Origin: Pseudoxanthomonas composti
GTDB taxonomy: Bacteria > Pseudomonadota > Gammaproteobacteria > Xanthomonadales > Xanthomonadaceae
Assembly: GCF_004122095.1 (NCBI RefSeq)
Contig: NZ_SAWZ01000004.1
Coordinates: 1 to 64,000, forward strand
Direction of reading: 5' to 3'
Length of the DNA: 64,000 nucleotides
The notes beneath the pieces were generated by a model, which worked only from the letters and a program-made list of their open reading frames with translations, did not search any database and was not told the DNA's origin. Below, one piece after another: positions 1 to 8,976 of the stretch (positions within the stretch are counted from its first letter, which is position 1; every line of letters begins with the position of its first letter). The translations under genes and the position numbers were made by a program.

Positions 1-46
1 TTCAGCCGCGAAGGGGCCTTCCCGGGAAAGCCTCTTCGCGGCTGAA
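1..46. repeat. REP-like inverted repeat at the window edge
   Basis: A 13-bp arm (TTCAGCCGCGAAG) is followed by about 20 bases and then its exact complement (CTTCGCGGCTGAA). The sequence continues GCCGCTCCCACAAAGG, which closely resembles the extragenic hairpins common in xanthomonads and pseudomonads (GCGGCTGAAGCCGCTCC). The left arm starts at base 1, so the element may extend further left. It lies downstream of gpsA and could act as a transcript-end stabiliser. The family assignment is from memory of the motif. Confidence 0.7.
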
Positions 47-201
47 GCCGCTCCCACAAAGGCCTGCTCATACGAAGATGAGCTGACCGCGGGAAAACGA
101 CGAGCAAGCGATGGAGCGCTACGCCTCCGACGTGGCAACACGCACCCCCGCAAGCCCTCCCAGCGGCAGCAGAAGCCTCGTGCTCCGCCTTGGCCCCACG
201 A

Positions 202-1236
202 TCAGACGCGATCGCGGAACAGCGTCTCCGGGTACTCGGGCTTCTGCTCGCGCGCCAGCAGCTGCTGCAGGCCCTCGGCCGGCGTCATGCGCCCATGCAG
301 GACGTCGCGCACGGCGCTGGAGATCGGCAGGTCGATGCCCTCGCGCTCGGCCGCGCGCATGACCTCGTCGGCGGTCTGCACCGACTCGACCACCTGGCCG
401 ATCTCGCGCACCGCATCGGCCAGCGCCTGGCCGCGTCCCAGGGCCAGGCCCAGTCGACGGTTGCGCGAGAGATCGCCGGTGCAGGTCAGCACCAGATCGC
501 CCAGCCCGGCCAGGCCCATCAGCGTTTCCGGACGCGCGCCGATGGCCGCAGCCAGCCGCAGCATCTCGTTGAGCCCGCGGGTGATCAGGCCGGCCCGGGC
601 ATTGAGCCCCAGCTCCATGCCGTCGGCCACGCCGGTGGCCACCGCCAGCACGTTCTTCATCGCGCCCCCCAGCTCCGCGCCGACCATGTCCTCGCCGGTA
701 TAGGCGCGGAAGGCCGGGCCATGCAGCACCTCGGCCACCACCTGGGCGAACTCGGGATGGTTGCCATGAACGGTCAGGGCGGTCGGCAGGCCCTGGGCGA
801 CTTCCTTGGCGAAGGACGGCCCGGTGACCACGGCCAGCGGCACGTCCTCGCCCAGCAGCTCCTGCGCCACTTCGTGCAGGAAGCGCCCGGAGCCGGGCTC
901 GAAGCCCTTGGTCGCCCAGGCCACGCCCACGTCCTGGCCACGCAGCGGCGCCAGCGCACGCAGCGTCTCGTTGAAGGCATGCGAGGGCACCACCACCAGG
1001 ATCATGTCCGCATCGGCCATGGCCTGGGCCAGGTCGGTGGTGGCGGTCAGGGTATCGGGCAGGGCGATGCCCGGCAGGTAGCGCGTGTTCTCGTGCAGGG
1101 TGTTGAGGTCCGCGGCGATCTTTTCGTCGCGGCCCCACAGCACGGTGCGATGCCCATGCCGCGCCATCAGCGCGGCCAGGGCGGTTCCCCAGGATCCCGC
1201 CCCAAGGACGGCGATCTTGGACGGTGCATGGCTCAT
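202..1236 (-). CDS. gpsA: NAD(P)-dependent glycerol-3-phosphate dehydrogenase
   Basis: Makes sn-glycerol 3-phosphate from dihydroxyacetone phosphate for phospholipid synthesis, in the cytosol. The 344-residue product has the N-terminal dinucleotide loop [10 protein letters not shown] (about residues 12-21), the lysines near 110 and 144 (ATKGFEP and [14 protein letters not shown]) and the [13 protein letters not shown] segment around 190-202 with the catalytic lysine. Length is normal for GpsA. A strong ribosome site (GGAGGTGA) sits just before the ATG. It follows secB, with a 55-bp gap, as in E. coli. Confidence 0.97.
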   Translation of the reverse strand: MSHAPSKIAVLGAGSWGTALAALMARHGHRTVLWGRDEKIAADLNTLHENTRYLPGIALPDTLTATTDLAQAMADADMILVVVPSHAFNETLRALAPLRGQDVGVAWATKGFEPGSGRFLHEVAQELLGEDVPLAVVTGPSFAKEVAQGLPTALTVHGNHPEFAQVVAEVLHGPAFRAYTGEDMVGAELGGAMKNVLAVATGVADGMELGLNARAGLITRGLNEMLRLAAAIGARPETLMGLAGLGDLVLTCTGDLSRNRRLGLALGRGQALADAVREIGQVVESVQTADEVMRAAEREGIDLPISSAVRDVLHGRMTPAEGLQQLLAREQKPEYPETLFRDRV

Positions 1237-1291
1237 GCGTCACCTCCCGTCATTGAAATCGAACCGGAGGCGCTTGGCTGGCACATCCGCA

Positions 1292-1807
1292 TCAAGCGTT
1301 GCCGGCGGGTTCCGAATTGGCCAGGGCGGCTTCGCCCTGCGCGGCGCGCTGGCGCAGCGTCTCGGCATACAGGCCTTCGAAGTTGATCGGCTGCAGGAAG
1401 AACGGCGGGAAGCCACCGGCCTGGATCAGGTCGCTCAACAGCTGGCGCACGTACGGGAACAGGATGCTCGGGCACTGCGTGCCCAGCAGCGCGTCGATGG
1501 TCTGCGGCTCCAGGCCGACCAGGCCGAACACGCCGGCCTGCTGCACTTCGGCCACGTAGGCGGTCTTCTCGCCGGCCTTGCAGGTCAGGGTCACGCCCAG
1601 CACCACTTCGAAGGCGTTCTCGTTCAGGCGCTGCACGCGCTGGTTGAGGTTGAGGTTGAGCTCGGGTGCGACGTTGTCCGAGAAGATCCCCGGGGCGCCC
1701 GGCACTTCGAAGGACACGTCCTTGACGTAGATCTTCTCGACCGTGAAGGCCTGCTGGGTGCCGGCCTCGGCGGGGACGGCGGCGCCGTTGGTGGTCTCGT
1801 CGGACAT
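1292..1807 (-). CDS. secB: Protein-export chaperone SecB
   Basis: Cytosolic tetrameric chaperone that keeps precursors unfolded and hands them to SecA. The 171-residue protein shows the SecB core with [14 protein letters not shown] near residues 26-39, NLNLNQRV, and the C-terminal [24 protein letters not shown] region that contacts SecA. The first 20 residues are a variable acidic/alanine-rich tail. AAGGGAG precedes the ATG. It is flanked by gpsA downstream and a rhodanese gene upstream; grxC, which separates rhodanese and secB in enterics, is not present here. Confidence 0.97.
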   Translation of the reverse strand: MSDETTNGAAVPAEAGTQQAFTVEKIYVKDVSFEVPGAPGIFSDNVAPELNLNLNQRVQRLNENAFEVVLGVTLTCKAGEKTAYVAEVQQAGVFGLVGLEPQTIDALLGTQCPSILFPYVRQLLSDLIQAGGFPPFFLQPINFEGLYAETLRQRAAQGEAALANSEPAGNA

Positions 1808-1852
1808 GCGGGTGCTCCCTTTTCCTGAATATGTGAAAACGATTGTGAAAAG

Positions 1853-1880
1853 ATGGGGTGGCGACGCGCCATCCCCGTTT
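1853..1880 (-). terminator. Hairpin between the rhodanese gene and secB
   Basis: Read on the minus strand, CGGGGATGGCG pairs with CGCCACCCC around a short loop (one bulged base) and is followed by CATCTTTTC. This fits a weak intrinsic terminator for the rhodanese gene upstream of secB, and suggests that secB has its own start signal. The T-tract is short, so read-through is likely. Confidence 0.45.
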
Positions 1881-1938
1881 CAAGGCCTGTCTGGGCGTGC
1901 CCCGACCGACCAGTACCTGTCTGCGCCGGTGCCCCGGG

Positions 1939-2376
1939 TCAGTTGCGACCCTTGACCAACGGCAGTTCGGCCTGCTGCCAGGCGGCGATGCCACCCTCCA
2001 GCACATGCACCTTGGCGAACCCAGCCTTCTTCAGCTTGGCCGCGGCCGTGCCGGCGCTGGTGCCGCTGCGGCAGACCAGCACCACCGGGCGCTCCTTGGC
2101 GTTGGCCACCAGCTTGTGCTCGGGCCCGAACTGCGCGGCCTGGGCATGGCGGCTGCCGGCGATGTGCCCCTTCTCGAAGTCGGCCTGCGCCGACAGGTCC
2201 ACCACCACCGGGTCCTCGCGATTGATCAGCGCGGTCAGCTCGGCCGGGCGCAGGCCCTTGTAGCCTCGGAACAGCCGGGCGATCTCGGTCACGATCAGGG
2301 CGATGGTCAGGCCCACCAGGGCCAGGGACAGCATGGGCGTGCTTTCGGCGAACGCCTTCAATTCTTCGAATGTCAC
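1939..2376 (-). CDS. Membrane-anchored rhodanese-like protein (YibN type)
   Basis: The 145-residue protein starts with a membrane segment (about residues 14-32, rich in L, A, V and I), followed by a single rhodanese domain. The active-site loop is CRSGTSAG near residue 103, preceded by the conserved GHIAGSRHA. Single-domain rhodaneses carry persulfide sulfur on this cysteine; the physiological acceptor is not known. The start is a GTG codon. It corresponds to E. coli YibN by domain layout and by lying next to secB-gpsA. Confidence 0.88.
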   Translation of the reverse strand: MTFEELKAFAESTPMLSLALVGLTIALIVTEIARLFRGYKGLRPAELTALINREDPVVVDLSAQADFEKGHIAGSRHAQAAQFGPEHKLVANAKERPVVLVCRSGTSAGTAAAKLKKAGFAKVHVLEGGIAAWQQAELPLVKGRN

Positions 2377-2464
2377 AAGCTGCAGTTACGCGGACGATAA
2401 GACGTGGATTGTCGCATAGCCGCCGGGCCGGTGGCGCCCGCCGCCGCGCGGCGAGCCGCCCGCC

Positions 2465-2905
2465 TCATTCGCCGTCCCACAGGTCCGGCAGCCCGTCGGC
2501 CACCCACCAGCGCTTGGCCGCCTCGTCGTAGCGCCAGCGTTCGCGGTGGCGCACGCTGCGCTCGGCCATGGTGTTGCGGTTGATCACGCGGATCTCCACC
2601 AGGCGCACCGCCTCGGTACGGCCGTCGGAGGTGGTGCCCAGGTCGCGATAGCCAGCGATCTGCACCTGGCCGTAGCGCGCCAGCACGAAATCGGTCAGCG
2701 GGTGCGCCTGCCGGTACTCGGGGTCGACCAACTGCCAGGCCTGTTCGAACTCCCCCCAGCGGATGGCCTGGGCATAGGCGCTCTGCAGCTCGACCAACTG
2801 CTTGCCGCGGCGGTTGCCCAGGGCCTGTGCCTGCAGGGCCAGGACCAGCAGGCACAGCGCGCACAGCCAGCGCGCGGCGGAAGCGGAACGCAGGATCCGG
2901 TGCAT
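2465..2905 (-). CDS. Secreted hypothetical protein, 146 residues
   Basis: I do not recognise the family. An N-terminal signal peptide is clear (basic start, then ALCLLVLALQAQALG, with likely cleavage near residue 29). The mature part has an NTF2-like look: helical start (LQSAYAQAIRWGEFEQAWQLV), then alternating strands and the motif RWRYDEAAKRWWVADGLPDLW at the end. It is ten bases from the thioesterase gene and probably cotranscribed with it. Periplasmic location is inferred from the signal peptide. Confidence 0.75.
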   Translation of the reverse strand: MHRILRSASAARWLCALCLLVLALQAQALGNRRGKQLVELQSAYAQAIRWGEFEQAWQLVDPEYRQAHPLTDFVLARYGQVQIAGYRDLGTTSDGRTEAVRLVEIRVINRNTMAERSVRHRERWRYDEAAKRWWVADGLPDLWDGE

Positions 2906-2914
2906 GGGCAGGTC

Positions 2915-3400
2915 CTAGCTGGCGAAGGCGGCGTAGCGGGCGCGCATCTCGGTGGCCGGTTGCCCGTCCGGCAGCGGCACCTGCATGGACAGCTCGATGC
3001 GGGCGCGGCCGCGCTGGCGGAAGGTGGACAGGAACCTGGACCAGTCCTGGCCCTGGGCCAGCTGCGACTCGGCCTGCAGGTCGCTGCGCAGCGGCGCCAG
3101 GTACCTGACCTGGCTGTCGGCCACGTAGACCTCGGCCCCTTCCAGCCCGGCCGCATGCAGCTGCAGCGTCACCAGGCCCCAGCCGGCCACGGTCATCAGC
3201 GAGACCAGGCTGCCGCCGAAGGCCGAGCCCTTGTCGTTGACGTTCACCGACAGCGGCGCGGCCAGCACCAGCTTGCCGGCGACGTAGCGCTCCACCGCCA
3301 CGCCCATCGCCACCACCGGTGGCATCCGCGACAACAGCGCTTTCAGACGCGCCGAACCGTTGCCGGGCTCATCGACCATAATCTTGGAATGCAGGCTCAT
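2915..3400 (-). CDS. YiiD C-terminal-type hotdog thioesterase
   Basis: A 161-residue hotdog-fold protein of the putative thioesterase (YiiD_C) group. The core is VNVNDKGSAFGGSLVSLMTVAGWG near residues 52-75, where the G-S-A-F-G-G stretch is the usual hotdog helix start, followed by YVADSQVRYLAPLRSDL. The substrate is unknown; acyl-CoA or acyl-carrier thioesters are typical. The ATG at 3400 overlaps the hemD start region head to head by 12 bases. A second ATG at 3379 (residue 8) would avoid the overlap. Confidence 0.78.
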   Translation of the reverse strand: MSLHSKIMVDEPGNGSARLKALLSRMPPVVAMGVAVERYVAGKLVLAAPLSVNVNDKGSAFGGSLVSLMTVAGWGLVTLQLHAAGLEGAEVYVADSQVRYLAPLRSDLQAESQLAQGQDWSRFLSTFRQRGRARIELSMQVPLPDGQPATEMRARYAAFAS

Positions 3401-4147
3401 GCGCCCGAATGGTACGTCATCTCCCTGCGCCCCCACGGTGCCCACGCCGGGATCGCCCGTGCTGCACGGCGGCACGGCGCAGGGGTGATCGCGCTGTCGC
3501 CATGGACGCTGGTGGGCAACCCCGACCCGCTGGCCAGGACCGCGCTGGCGCAGGCGCTGGCCTGCGAGGCGACGGTGTTCACCAGCCCGGCCGCGGTGCG
3601 CTTCGCCGCCGCCCTGGACAGTCCCTTGGAGTGCCGCTGCGCGGTGGCGGTCGGCGCCGGTTCCCGGGCGGCGCTGCGGCGCGCCGGGGTGAGCCAGGCG
3701 CAGGCTCCGACGCGGATGGACAGCGAAGGCGTGCTCGCCCTGCCGGCGCTGCAACAGGCCAGGCGCGTGGGCCTGGTGACCGCGCCCGGTGGCCGCGAGC
3801 TGATCGCCACGGCTTTGCAGGCGCGCGGCATCCAGCTGGTCCGCGCCGAGGTCTACCGGCGCGCGCCCATCGCGCTGTCCCCGCGCGCCAGGCAACGGCT
3901 GACGCTGCTGGCGGGCACGCCGACCTGTCTGCTGGCCAGCAGTGCGCAGGCGCTGGAACAGGTGCTAGAACAGCTGACGCTGGGCGAACAGCAGCAGCTC
4001 CAAGCCCTGCCCGTGGTGGCCTCCAGCGCGCGCCTGGCCGAGCAGGCGCACGCCCTGGGATTCGCGCGTTCGCGCATCGCCCAGGGCCCCCGCCCCGGGC
4101 CATTGCTCGATGCCGCCGCGCATTGGCGCTCACAGGGCTTCCGATAA
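3389..4147 (+). CDS. hemD: Uroporphyrinogen-III synthase
   Basis: Closes hydroxymethylbilane to uroporphyrinogen III in haem synthesis. The 252-residue product has the two-lobed HemD pattern: VISLRPHGAHAGIARAARRHGA at the start, FTSPAAVRFAAA near 65, GLVTAPGGRELIATALQARG in the linker and LLASSAQALEQVLEQL in the second lobe. HemD is weakly conserved, but hemX and hemY follow directly. The only in-frame ATG that fits is 3389, which lies inside the 5' end of the divergent thioesterase gene. hemC is not adjacent. Confidence 0.88.
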   Translation: MQAHAPEWYVISLRPHGAHAGIARAARRHGAGVIALSPWTLVGNPDPLARTALAQALACEATVFTSPAAVRFAAALDSPLECRCAVAVGAGSRAALRRAGVSQAQAPTRMDSEGVLALPALQQARRVGLVTAPGGRELIATALQARGIQLVRAEVYRRAPIALSPRARQRLTLLAGTPTCLLASSAQALEQVLEQLTLGEQQQLQALPVVASSARLAEQAHALGFARSRIAQGPRPGPLLDAAAHWRSQGFR

Positions 4148-4204
4148 CATTCGGCAGCCGGTCCACACCGGTCTGAAATCCCCCCGACAGGACGCAGGAA
4201 CAGC

Positions 4205-5215
4205 GTGAACGCGATGTCCGATCTCCACGAGGCTCCCCCACGCGGTCGCGGCCGCGCGGGGTGGCTGATCCTGCTGCTGGCGCTGGCCGGGCTGGTCGCG
4301 GTCGGCATCTGGTTGTGGCGCAGCCAGCAGGCACGCGAGCTGGCCGCGCGCACCGAGACCGAACAGCAACTGCAGGCCCTGACCGCGCGCGTGGATGCGC
4401 TGCGCAGCGGCCAGCGCGCGCAGGCCTCGCGCCTGCAGGAAGCGGCCACCACCAACCGCGTGCTGCGCGACGAACTGCTGGGCCTGACCCAGCGCAGCGC
4501 GCTGCTGGAAGACAACGTCTCCAGGCTGGCCGACTCCACCCGCCAGGGCGCCCAGGCCCTGCGCCTGGACGAGACCGAACTGATGCTCACCCTGGGGCAG
4601 CAACGCCTGGCCGTGGCCGGCGACGTGACCGGCGCGCAGCGGGCCTACGCCCTGGCCGCGCGCGTGCTCGATGGCATCGACGACCCGCGCCTGCTCAACG
4701 TGCGCCAAGCCCTGCAGCAAGAGCGCGCCGCGCTCGACACCCTGGGGGGCGGTCCGCGCCAGCAGCTGGGCCGGCAGCTCAAGGCCATCGCCGGCCAGCT
4801 GGACCGCCTGCCGCTGCAGGCGCCCAAGCCCGGCGCCGACACCCTGCCGCTGTGGCAGAGCCTGCTCTCGCCGCTGGTGCAGATCCGTCCGGCCGCCGGC
4901 AACGCCACCCTGCAGCCGGCCAACCGCCTGGCGGCGCGGGCCGCGCTGGACCTGGAGCTGGCCCTGGCCCGCACCGCGCTGGAACGCGGTGATGCCGAAG
5001 GCTTCCGCGGTGCCCTGCAGCGCGCCGGCCGCTGGCTGCCGCGCCTGTGGCTGGACTCGCCGCAGCGCTCCAGCGTCGAACGTGCGCTGGCGCAGCTGGC
5101 CAGGCAACCCTTGCAGTTGGACATGCCGCTGCTGGGCAGCACGCTGGAGCAGCTGCACGTGCTGCGCGGCGGACAGCGCCCCACCTCCCCCGCGCCGACG
5201 GAGCCACGCCAATGA
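4205..5215 (+). CDS. hemX: HemX-like membrane protein
   Basis: A 336-residue inner-membrane protein of the HemX family. A short cytosolic N-terminus is followed by one membrane helix (about residues 20-39), then a long charged coiled-coil stretch (about 40-110, rich in Q, R, A and L) and an alpha-helical periplasmic part. It is often annotated as uroporphyrinogen-III methyltransferase, but no SAM-binding methylase motifs are visible here, so that activity should not be assumed. It lies between hemD and hemY; its stop overlaps the hemY start (ATGA). Confidence 0.88.
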   Translation: MNAMSDLHEAPPRGRGRAGWLILLLALAGLVAVGIWLWRSQQARELAARTETEQQLQALTARVDALRSGQRAQASRLQEAATTNRVLRDELLGLTQRSALLEDNVSRLADSTRQGAQALRLDETELMLTLGQQRLAVAGDVTGAQRAYALAARVLDGIDDPRLLNVRQALQQERAALDTLGGGPRQQLGRQLKAIAGQLDRLPLQAPKPGADTLPLWQSLLSPLVQIRPAAGNATLQPANRLAARAALDLELALARTALERGDAEGFRGALQRAGRWLPRLWLDSPQRSSVERALAQLARQPLQLDMPLLGSTLEQLHVLRGGQRPTSPAPTEPRQ

Positions 5216-6468
5216 AGGGACTACGCAGCCTGATCCTGATGCTGGTCCTGCTGCTGGCCGGGGTGGCGGCCGCGCAGTGGCTGGCCAGCGAGCATGCCGG
5301 CGACCTGGGCCAGGTGCTGATCCGTGCCGGCGGCTACGACATCAGCGCCAGCCTGCCCGGCGCGGTCATCGCCCTGCTGCTGGCCGCGCTGCTGCTGTGG
5401 CTGCTGGTCCAGCTGCTGGCCTTGCCGTTCCGGGCCTGGGGCCGGCATCGCCGCAAGCGCGCACGGGCGCGCCTGGTCGAGGGCCTGGAGCTGTTGCACG
5501 GCGGCCACTGGCAGCGCGCGGGCAAACTGCTCGAACGCGCGGCCGAGGATGCCGACGTGGCGACCGTGGCGCGCCTGGGCGCCATCCGCGCGGCCGACGG
5601 CCGCGGCGAGGCCGCCGCCGCCCAGGCGCAGCTGTCGGTCCTGGAGACGCACAACCCGGCCGCCGCCGCGCTGATGCGCGCCGAACGCGCCCTGGCCGCC
5701 GGCCAGCCCGAGACGGCCATCGCCGCCCTGGATGCGACGGCCGCCCAGCCCCTGCCACCGCGCGGCCTGGTCCTGCGCAGCCAGGCCCTGGCACTGGCCG
5801 GTCGCGCCGGCGAGGCCTACGGCCTGCTCGGCCCGATGCGCCAGCAGCAGGCGCACCCCAGTGCGCGTCTGCCGGAGGAGGAACGGCGTCTGGCAACGGC
5901 CGCGCTGCTGGAAGCGGACGACGCCAACCTGCTGGCCGAGCGCTGGGAAGCCCTGCCCAAGCCCTTGCGCGCCGATGCCGCCGTGGTCTCGGCCTATGCC
6001 GAACGCGCCGCCGCGCTGCGCTGGGACGACGCGGCCACCCACAGCCTGGAGCACGCGATCGAATCGCAGTGGGACGAGGGCCTGGTCGCCCAGTACGGAC
6101 GCCTGACGGTGGACAAGCTCGACTCGCGCCGGGCCAGCGCTCAGCGCTGGCTGCAGCAGCACCCGGACAGCCCGGCGCTGCTGCTCACCCTGGCCCGCCT
6201 GGCGCGCCTGCAGGGCCAGTGGCCGCAGGCGCAGGACTTCCTGCACCGCGCCCTGCGCCAGGGCGCGGGCAGCGAGGCCTGGGAAGAACTCGGCCACGGC
6301 CATGCCAGTGCCGGCGAGGACCTGCTGGCCCGGCGCAGCTACGCCAACGCCCTGGCCGCCCGCCGCGGCGAAGCCGTGCAGCCGCTGGAAGACAGCGCAG
6401 CGCCACCCGAGGAGGTCGGCGTCATTGTCGAACGCGACGCACACGGACTGCCGCGGCTGCGCGAGTAG
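5212..6468 (+). CDS. hemY: HemY-like TPR membrane protein
   Basis: A 418-residue protein with two N-terminal hydrophobic segments (about residues 4-22 and 43-66), in the HemY_N arrangement, followed by TPR-like helical repeats (LLERAAEDADVATVARLGAIRAA, RGLVLRSQALALAGRAGEAYGLL, PALLLTLARLARLQGQWPQAQDFLHRAL). Despite the name it is not protoporphyrinogen oxidase of the Bacillus type; proteobacterial HemY is a scaffold-like protein linked to haem synthesis. The start was set at the ATG overlapping the hemX stop by four bases, a sign of translational coupling. Confidence 0.88.
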   Translation: MKGLRSLILMLVLLLAGVAAAQWLASEHAGDLGQVLIRAGGYDISASLPGAVIALLLAALLLWLLVQLLALPFRAWGRHRRKRARARLVEGLELLHGGHWQRAGKLLERAAEDADVATVARLGAIRAADGRGEAAAAQAQLSVLETHNPAAAALMRAERALAAGQPETAIAALDATAAQPLPPRGLVLRSQALALAGRAGEAYGLLGPMRQQQAHPSARLPEEERRLATAALLEADDANLLAERWEALPKPLRADAAVVSAYAERAAALRWDDAATHSLEHAIESQWDEGLVAQYGRLTVDKLDSRRASAQRWLQQHPDSPALLLTLARLARLQGQWPQAQDFLHRALRQGAGSEAWEELGHGHASAGEDLLARRSYANALAARRGEAVQPLEDSAAPPEEVGVIVERDAHGLPRLRE

Positions 6469-6545
6469 CACCCCGCCTCCACGCGGGAGCCCTCAAGCTT
6501 GGTGGTACGAAACCGGTCGCGTCGGCAGGCTGGCCAGACACGTAG

Positions 6546-6563
6546 GGCGGATCGCGATCCGCC
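6546..6563. repeat. 18-bp perfect palindrome between convergent genes
   Basis: GGCGGATCGCGATCCGCC reads the same on both strands. It lies in the 157-bp gap between the ends of hemY and the thiolase gene and resembles dispersed intergenic palindromes of xanthomonads (GTAGGGCGGAT...ATCCGCC). It could fold in transcripts from both sides and mark both 3' ends. No T-tract follows. Confidence 0.5.
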
Positions 6564-6625
6564 ACCGCAGGATGTCAGCGCCGACACCGCCTCATGCGCA
6601 AGCGCCACATCCGCGCCATGGCGCC

Positions 6626-7903
6626 CTAGCGCTCGACGATGGCCACCACGCCCATGCCGCCGGCGGTGCAGATGGACACCAGTGCGCGGCCGCCGCCGCG
6701 TTCGGCCAGCTGCTTGGCGGCCGTGGCGATCACGCGCCCGCCGGTGGCCGCGAACGGATGACCCGTGGCCAGCGAAGACCCGTTGGGATTGATCTTGGCC
6801 GGGTCGATGCGCCCCATCGGCGCGGCCAGGCCCAGGCGGTCGCGGCAATAGTCCTCGCTCTCCCAGGCGCGCAGGGTGCACAGCACCTGGGCGGCGAAGG
6901 CCTCGTGGATCTCGTACAGGTCGAAGTCCTGCAGGGTCAGCCCGTGGCGGGCCAGCATCTGCGGCACGGCCACGGTGGGCGCCATCAGCAGGCCCTCGCC
7001 GTGGACGAAATCCACCGCCGCGACCTGCGCATCCTTCAGGTAGGCCAGCGGCGTGTGCCCATGCGCGGTGGCCCACTCATCGCTGGCCAGCAGCACCGCC
7101 GAGGCGCCATCGGTCAGCGGCGTGGAGTTGGCCGCGGTCAGGGTGCCGCGGCCGGAGACCTTGTCGAAGGCCGGCTTCAGCGTGGCCAGCTTCTCCAGCG
7201 AAGTGTCCGCGCGCAGGATGTTGTCGCGGGCCACGCCCCGGAACGGCGCGATCAGGTCGTCGAAGAAGCCGCGCTCGTAGGCGGCGGCCAGCTTGTGGTG
7301 CGAGGACACCGCCCAGGCGTCCTGCGAGTCGCGCGAGATGCTCCACTCCTTGGCCATGTCCTCGCAGTGCTCGCCCATCGACTTGCCGGTGCGGGGTTCG
7401 GCCACGCCCGGGAACTCGGGCTTGAGCTCGCCCAGCTTGAAACCCTTGAACGCCGCCAGGCGCTCCTTGGGCGTCTTGCCGCGGTTGGCGGCCAGCAGGC
7501 GTCCGCGGAAGCCCTTGCCGTAGACGATCGGCACGTCCGAGGTCGAATCCGAACCGCCGCCGATGCCCGAATCGATCTGCCCCAGCGCGATCTTGTTGGC
7601 GATGTGGATGATGGTGTCCAGGCTGGTGCCGCAGGCGCGCTGCAGGGTGATGCCCGGGGTCAGCGCCGACAGCCCGGAGGACAGGGCGGCCTCGCGGCCC
7701 AGGTTCCAGTCCGAGGAATGCTTGATCACCGCGCCCATGGCCACCTCGCCCAGCACCTGGCCGTGCAGGCCGAAGCGCTCGACCAGCGCCCCCAGCGTGC
7801 GCACCGACATGCCCAGGTTGCCCACGTCCGAGTACGCCGTGTTCTGGCGGCAGAACGGGATGCGGACACCCCCAAGAATGGCGACGGGACGTGCTGCGGG
7901 CAT
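6626..7903 (-). CDS. Acetyl-CoA acyltransferase (FadI-like thiolase)
   Basis: A 425-residue thiolase that would cleave 3-ketoacyl-CoA with CoA in beta-oxidation, or run in reverse. Catalytic features are visible: the nucleophilic cysteine in QRACGTSLDTI (about residue 96), the histidine in EIHEAFAAQVL, GHPFAATGGR, and the second cysteine in CTAGGMG near the C-terminus. Length and sequence resemble the FadI type more than FadA. AGAGG precedes the chosen ATG. A partner FadJ-like gene is not in the window. Confidence 0.9.
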   Translation of the reverse strand: MPAARPVAILGGVRIPFCRQNTAYSDVGNLGMSVRTLGALVERFGLHGQVLGEVAMGAVIKHSSDWNLGREAALSSGLSALTPGITLQRACGTSLDTIIHIANKIALGQIDSGIGGGSDSTSDVPIVYGKGFRGRLLAANRGKTPKERLAAFKGFKLGELKPEFPGVAEPRTGKSMGEHCEDMAKEWSISRDSQDAWAVSSHHKLAAAYERGFFDDLIAPFRGVARDNILRADTSLEKLATLKPAFDKVSGRGTLTAANSTPLTDGASAVLLASDEWATAHGHTPLAYLKDAQVAAVDFVHGEGLLMAPTVAVPQMLARHGLTLQDFDLYEIHEAFAAQVLCTLRAWESEDYCRDRLGLAAPMGRIDPAKINPNGSSLATGHPFAATGGRVIATAAKQLAERGGGRALVSICTAGGMGVVAIVER

Positions 7904-7983
7904 GGACGACCTCTTGTCGGGGGTGCGGTGGGGCGATGGAGCAGGGACGTGTGAAACGTTGGGAAAACCGTGCGCCGGCGTAC

Positions 7984-8007
7984 GCGGCATAATCAGTGTA
8001 ATGCCGC
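7984..8007. promoter_or_regulatory. Inverted repeat in the thiolase/8031 divergent promoter region
   Basis: GCGGCAT and ATGCCGC form perfect 7-bp arms around a 10-base AT-richer centre (AATCAGTGTA). The site lies between the divergent thiolase gene and the gene starting near 8031. A CATAAT hexamer inside it could serve as a -10 box for the rightward gene. It is a candidate operator; no regulator is identified. Confidence 0.35.
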
Positions 8008-8030
8008 CCCTGTGGTGGGCCAACCGCACA

Positions 8031-8939
8031 ATGCGCACATTGGTGAACGTGAGTACGACGACGCAAGCACAAAGCCAGCCATTCAACGGCCTGTTGGCCC
8101 TGGAGCTCACCGGTGGCAACGCCCCGACACGGGCGGCGCTGAGCCAGCACCAGGCCGGTGAACTGGCCGCACGCATGGCGCGCGACCTGGCCCAGCTGGT
8201 GCCGCAGGTCGCGCAACTGGACCTGGTGTTGTTCGCCGCGCACTTTGATCCGGCCGAGGTCCTGCGCCCGGGCTGGTCGCTGCACCGGCGCCTGCACGAG
8301 CTGCAGCAGCGCGCGCCAGGGCGCGAGGAGGGCCCGCGTGTGATCGCCTTCGGCGGCGGTGAGGACGGGCAGGTGCCGCTGCCGCTGCGCAGCGATGCGG
8401 ACCTGGCCGGTGGCGCGCTGCGGGTGCTGCCGTTCCAGCTGATCGGCCCGGCCGAGGTGGTCGACCAGGTGGCGCAGGCCTGCGAAAGCGTGCTGCTGGA
8501 GCGCGGCATGGCCCAGGCCGACACCGCGCTGATGGCTCAGCAGGGCTTCGGTGCGGAGATCGAACACGCCCGCTACCTCACCCTGCACGACCTGGCCGCG
8601 ATGATGGCCATGCAGTACGAGCACCAGGGCCTGGCGCCGCTGTGGCCGGTGATCGAGACCGCGCTGCTGGCCCCGCAGGAAGAACAGTGGCTGGACGCGC
8701 CCCCCGAGCCGCTGTTGCGCTACGCCGAGGGCGAGGTACGCATCGCCCTGCTGGACGCGGCGGCCTGGCAGGCGCGCAACGCGCCGGGCACCGACGACCA
8801 TGAACGCCTGGCGCGCCAGTACGAATACTTCCTGGCCCGCCAGCGGCAGCTGGCCGCGGTGCTGGAAGCCCACGGCATCCCGGTGACCTTCGCGCACTGC
8901 CCCAGCGCCGACGACGTCTGCGCCCAGCTGAGCGCCTGA
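8031..8939 (+). CDS. Conserved-looking hypothetical protein, about 302 residues
   Basis: I do not recognise this family. The protein is soluble, has no signal peptide or membrane segment, and is acidic and leucine/alanine-rich. It has a helical N-terminal part (AGELAARMARDLAQLVPQV), a mixed middle containing a glycine-rich turn (VIAFGGGEDG), repeated ARYLTLHDLAAMMAMQYEHQG-type helices and a C-terminal segment with two histidines and a cysteine (AHGIPVTFAHCPSADDVC). The start could be the ATG at 8031 or the GTG at 8049; neither has a strong ribosome site. It is followed by a clear terminator. Confidence 0.7.
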   Translation: MRTLVNVSTTTQAQSQPFNGLLALELTGGNAPTRAALSQHQAGELAARMARDLAQLVPQVAQLDLVLFAAHFDPAEVLRPGWSLHRRLHELQQRAPGREEGPRVIAFGGGEDGQVPLPLRSDADLAGGALRVLPFQLIGPAEVVDQVAQACESVLLERGMAQADTALMAQQGFGAEIEHARYLTLHDLAAMMAMQYEHQGLAPLWPVIETALLAPQEEQWLDAPPEPLLRYAEGEVRIALLDAAAWQARNAPGTDDHERLARQYEYFLARQRQLAAVLEAHGIPVTFAHCPSADDVCAQLSA

Positions 8940-8976
8940 GCCGGGCGCACGCAGCCCCGACAGACAGCACAAAGCA

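Noticed and set aside
190..1386. Long plus-strand frame opposite gpsA
   Set aside because: Low-complexity, histidine/glutamine/glycine-rich translation without family features; it is the antisense of a well-supported gpsA, as expected at this GC content.
2546..3388. Upstream extension of the hemD frame
   Set aside because: The extra 280 residues read antisense to two minus-strand genes and have no HemD character; family length supports the ATG at 3389.
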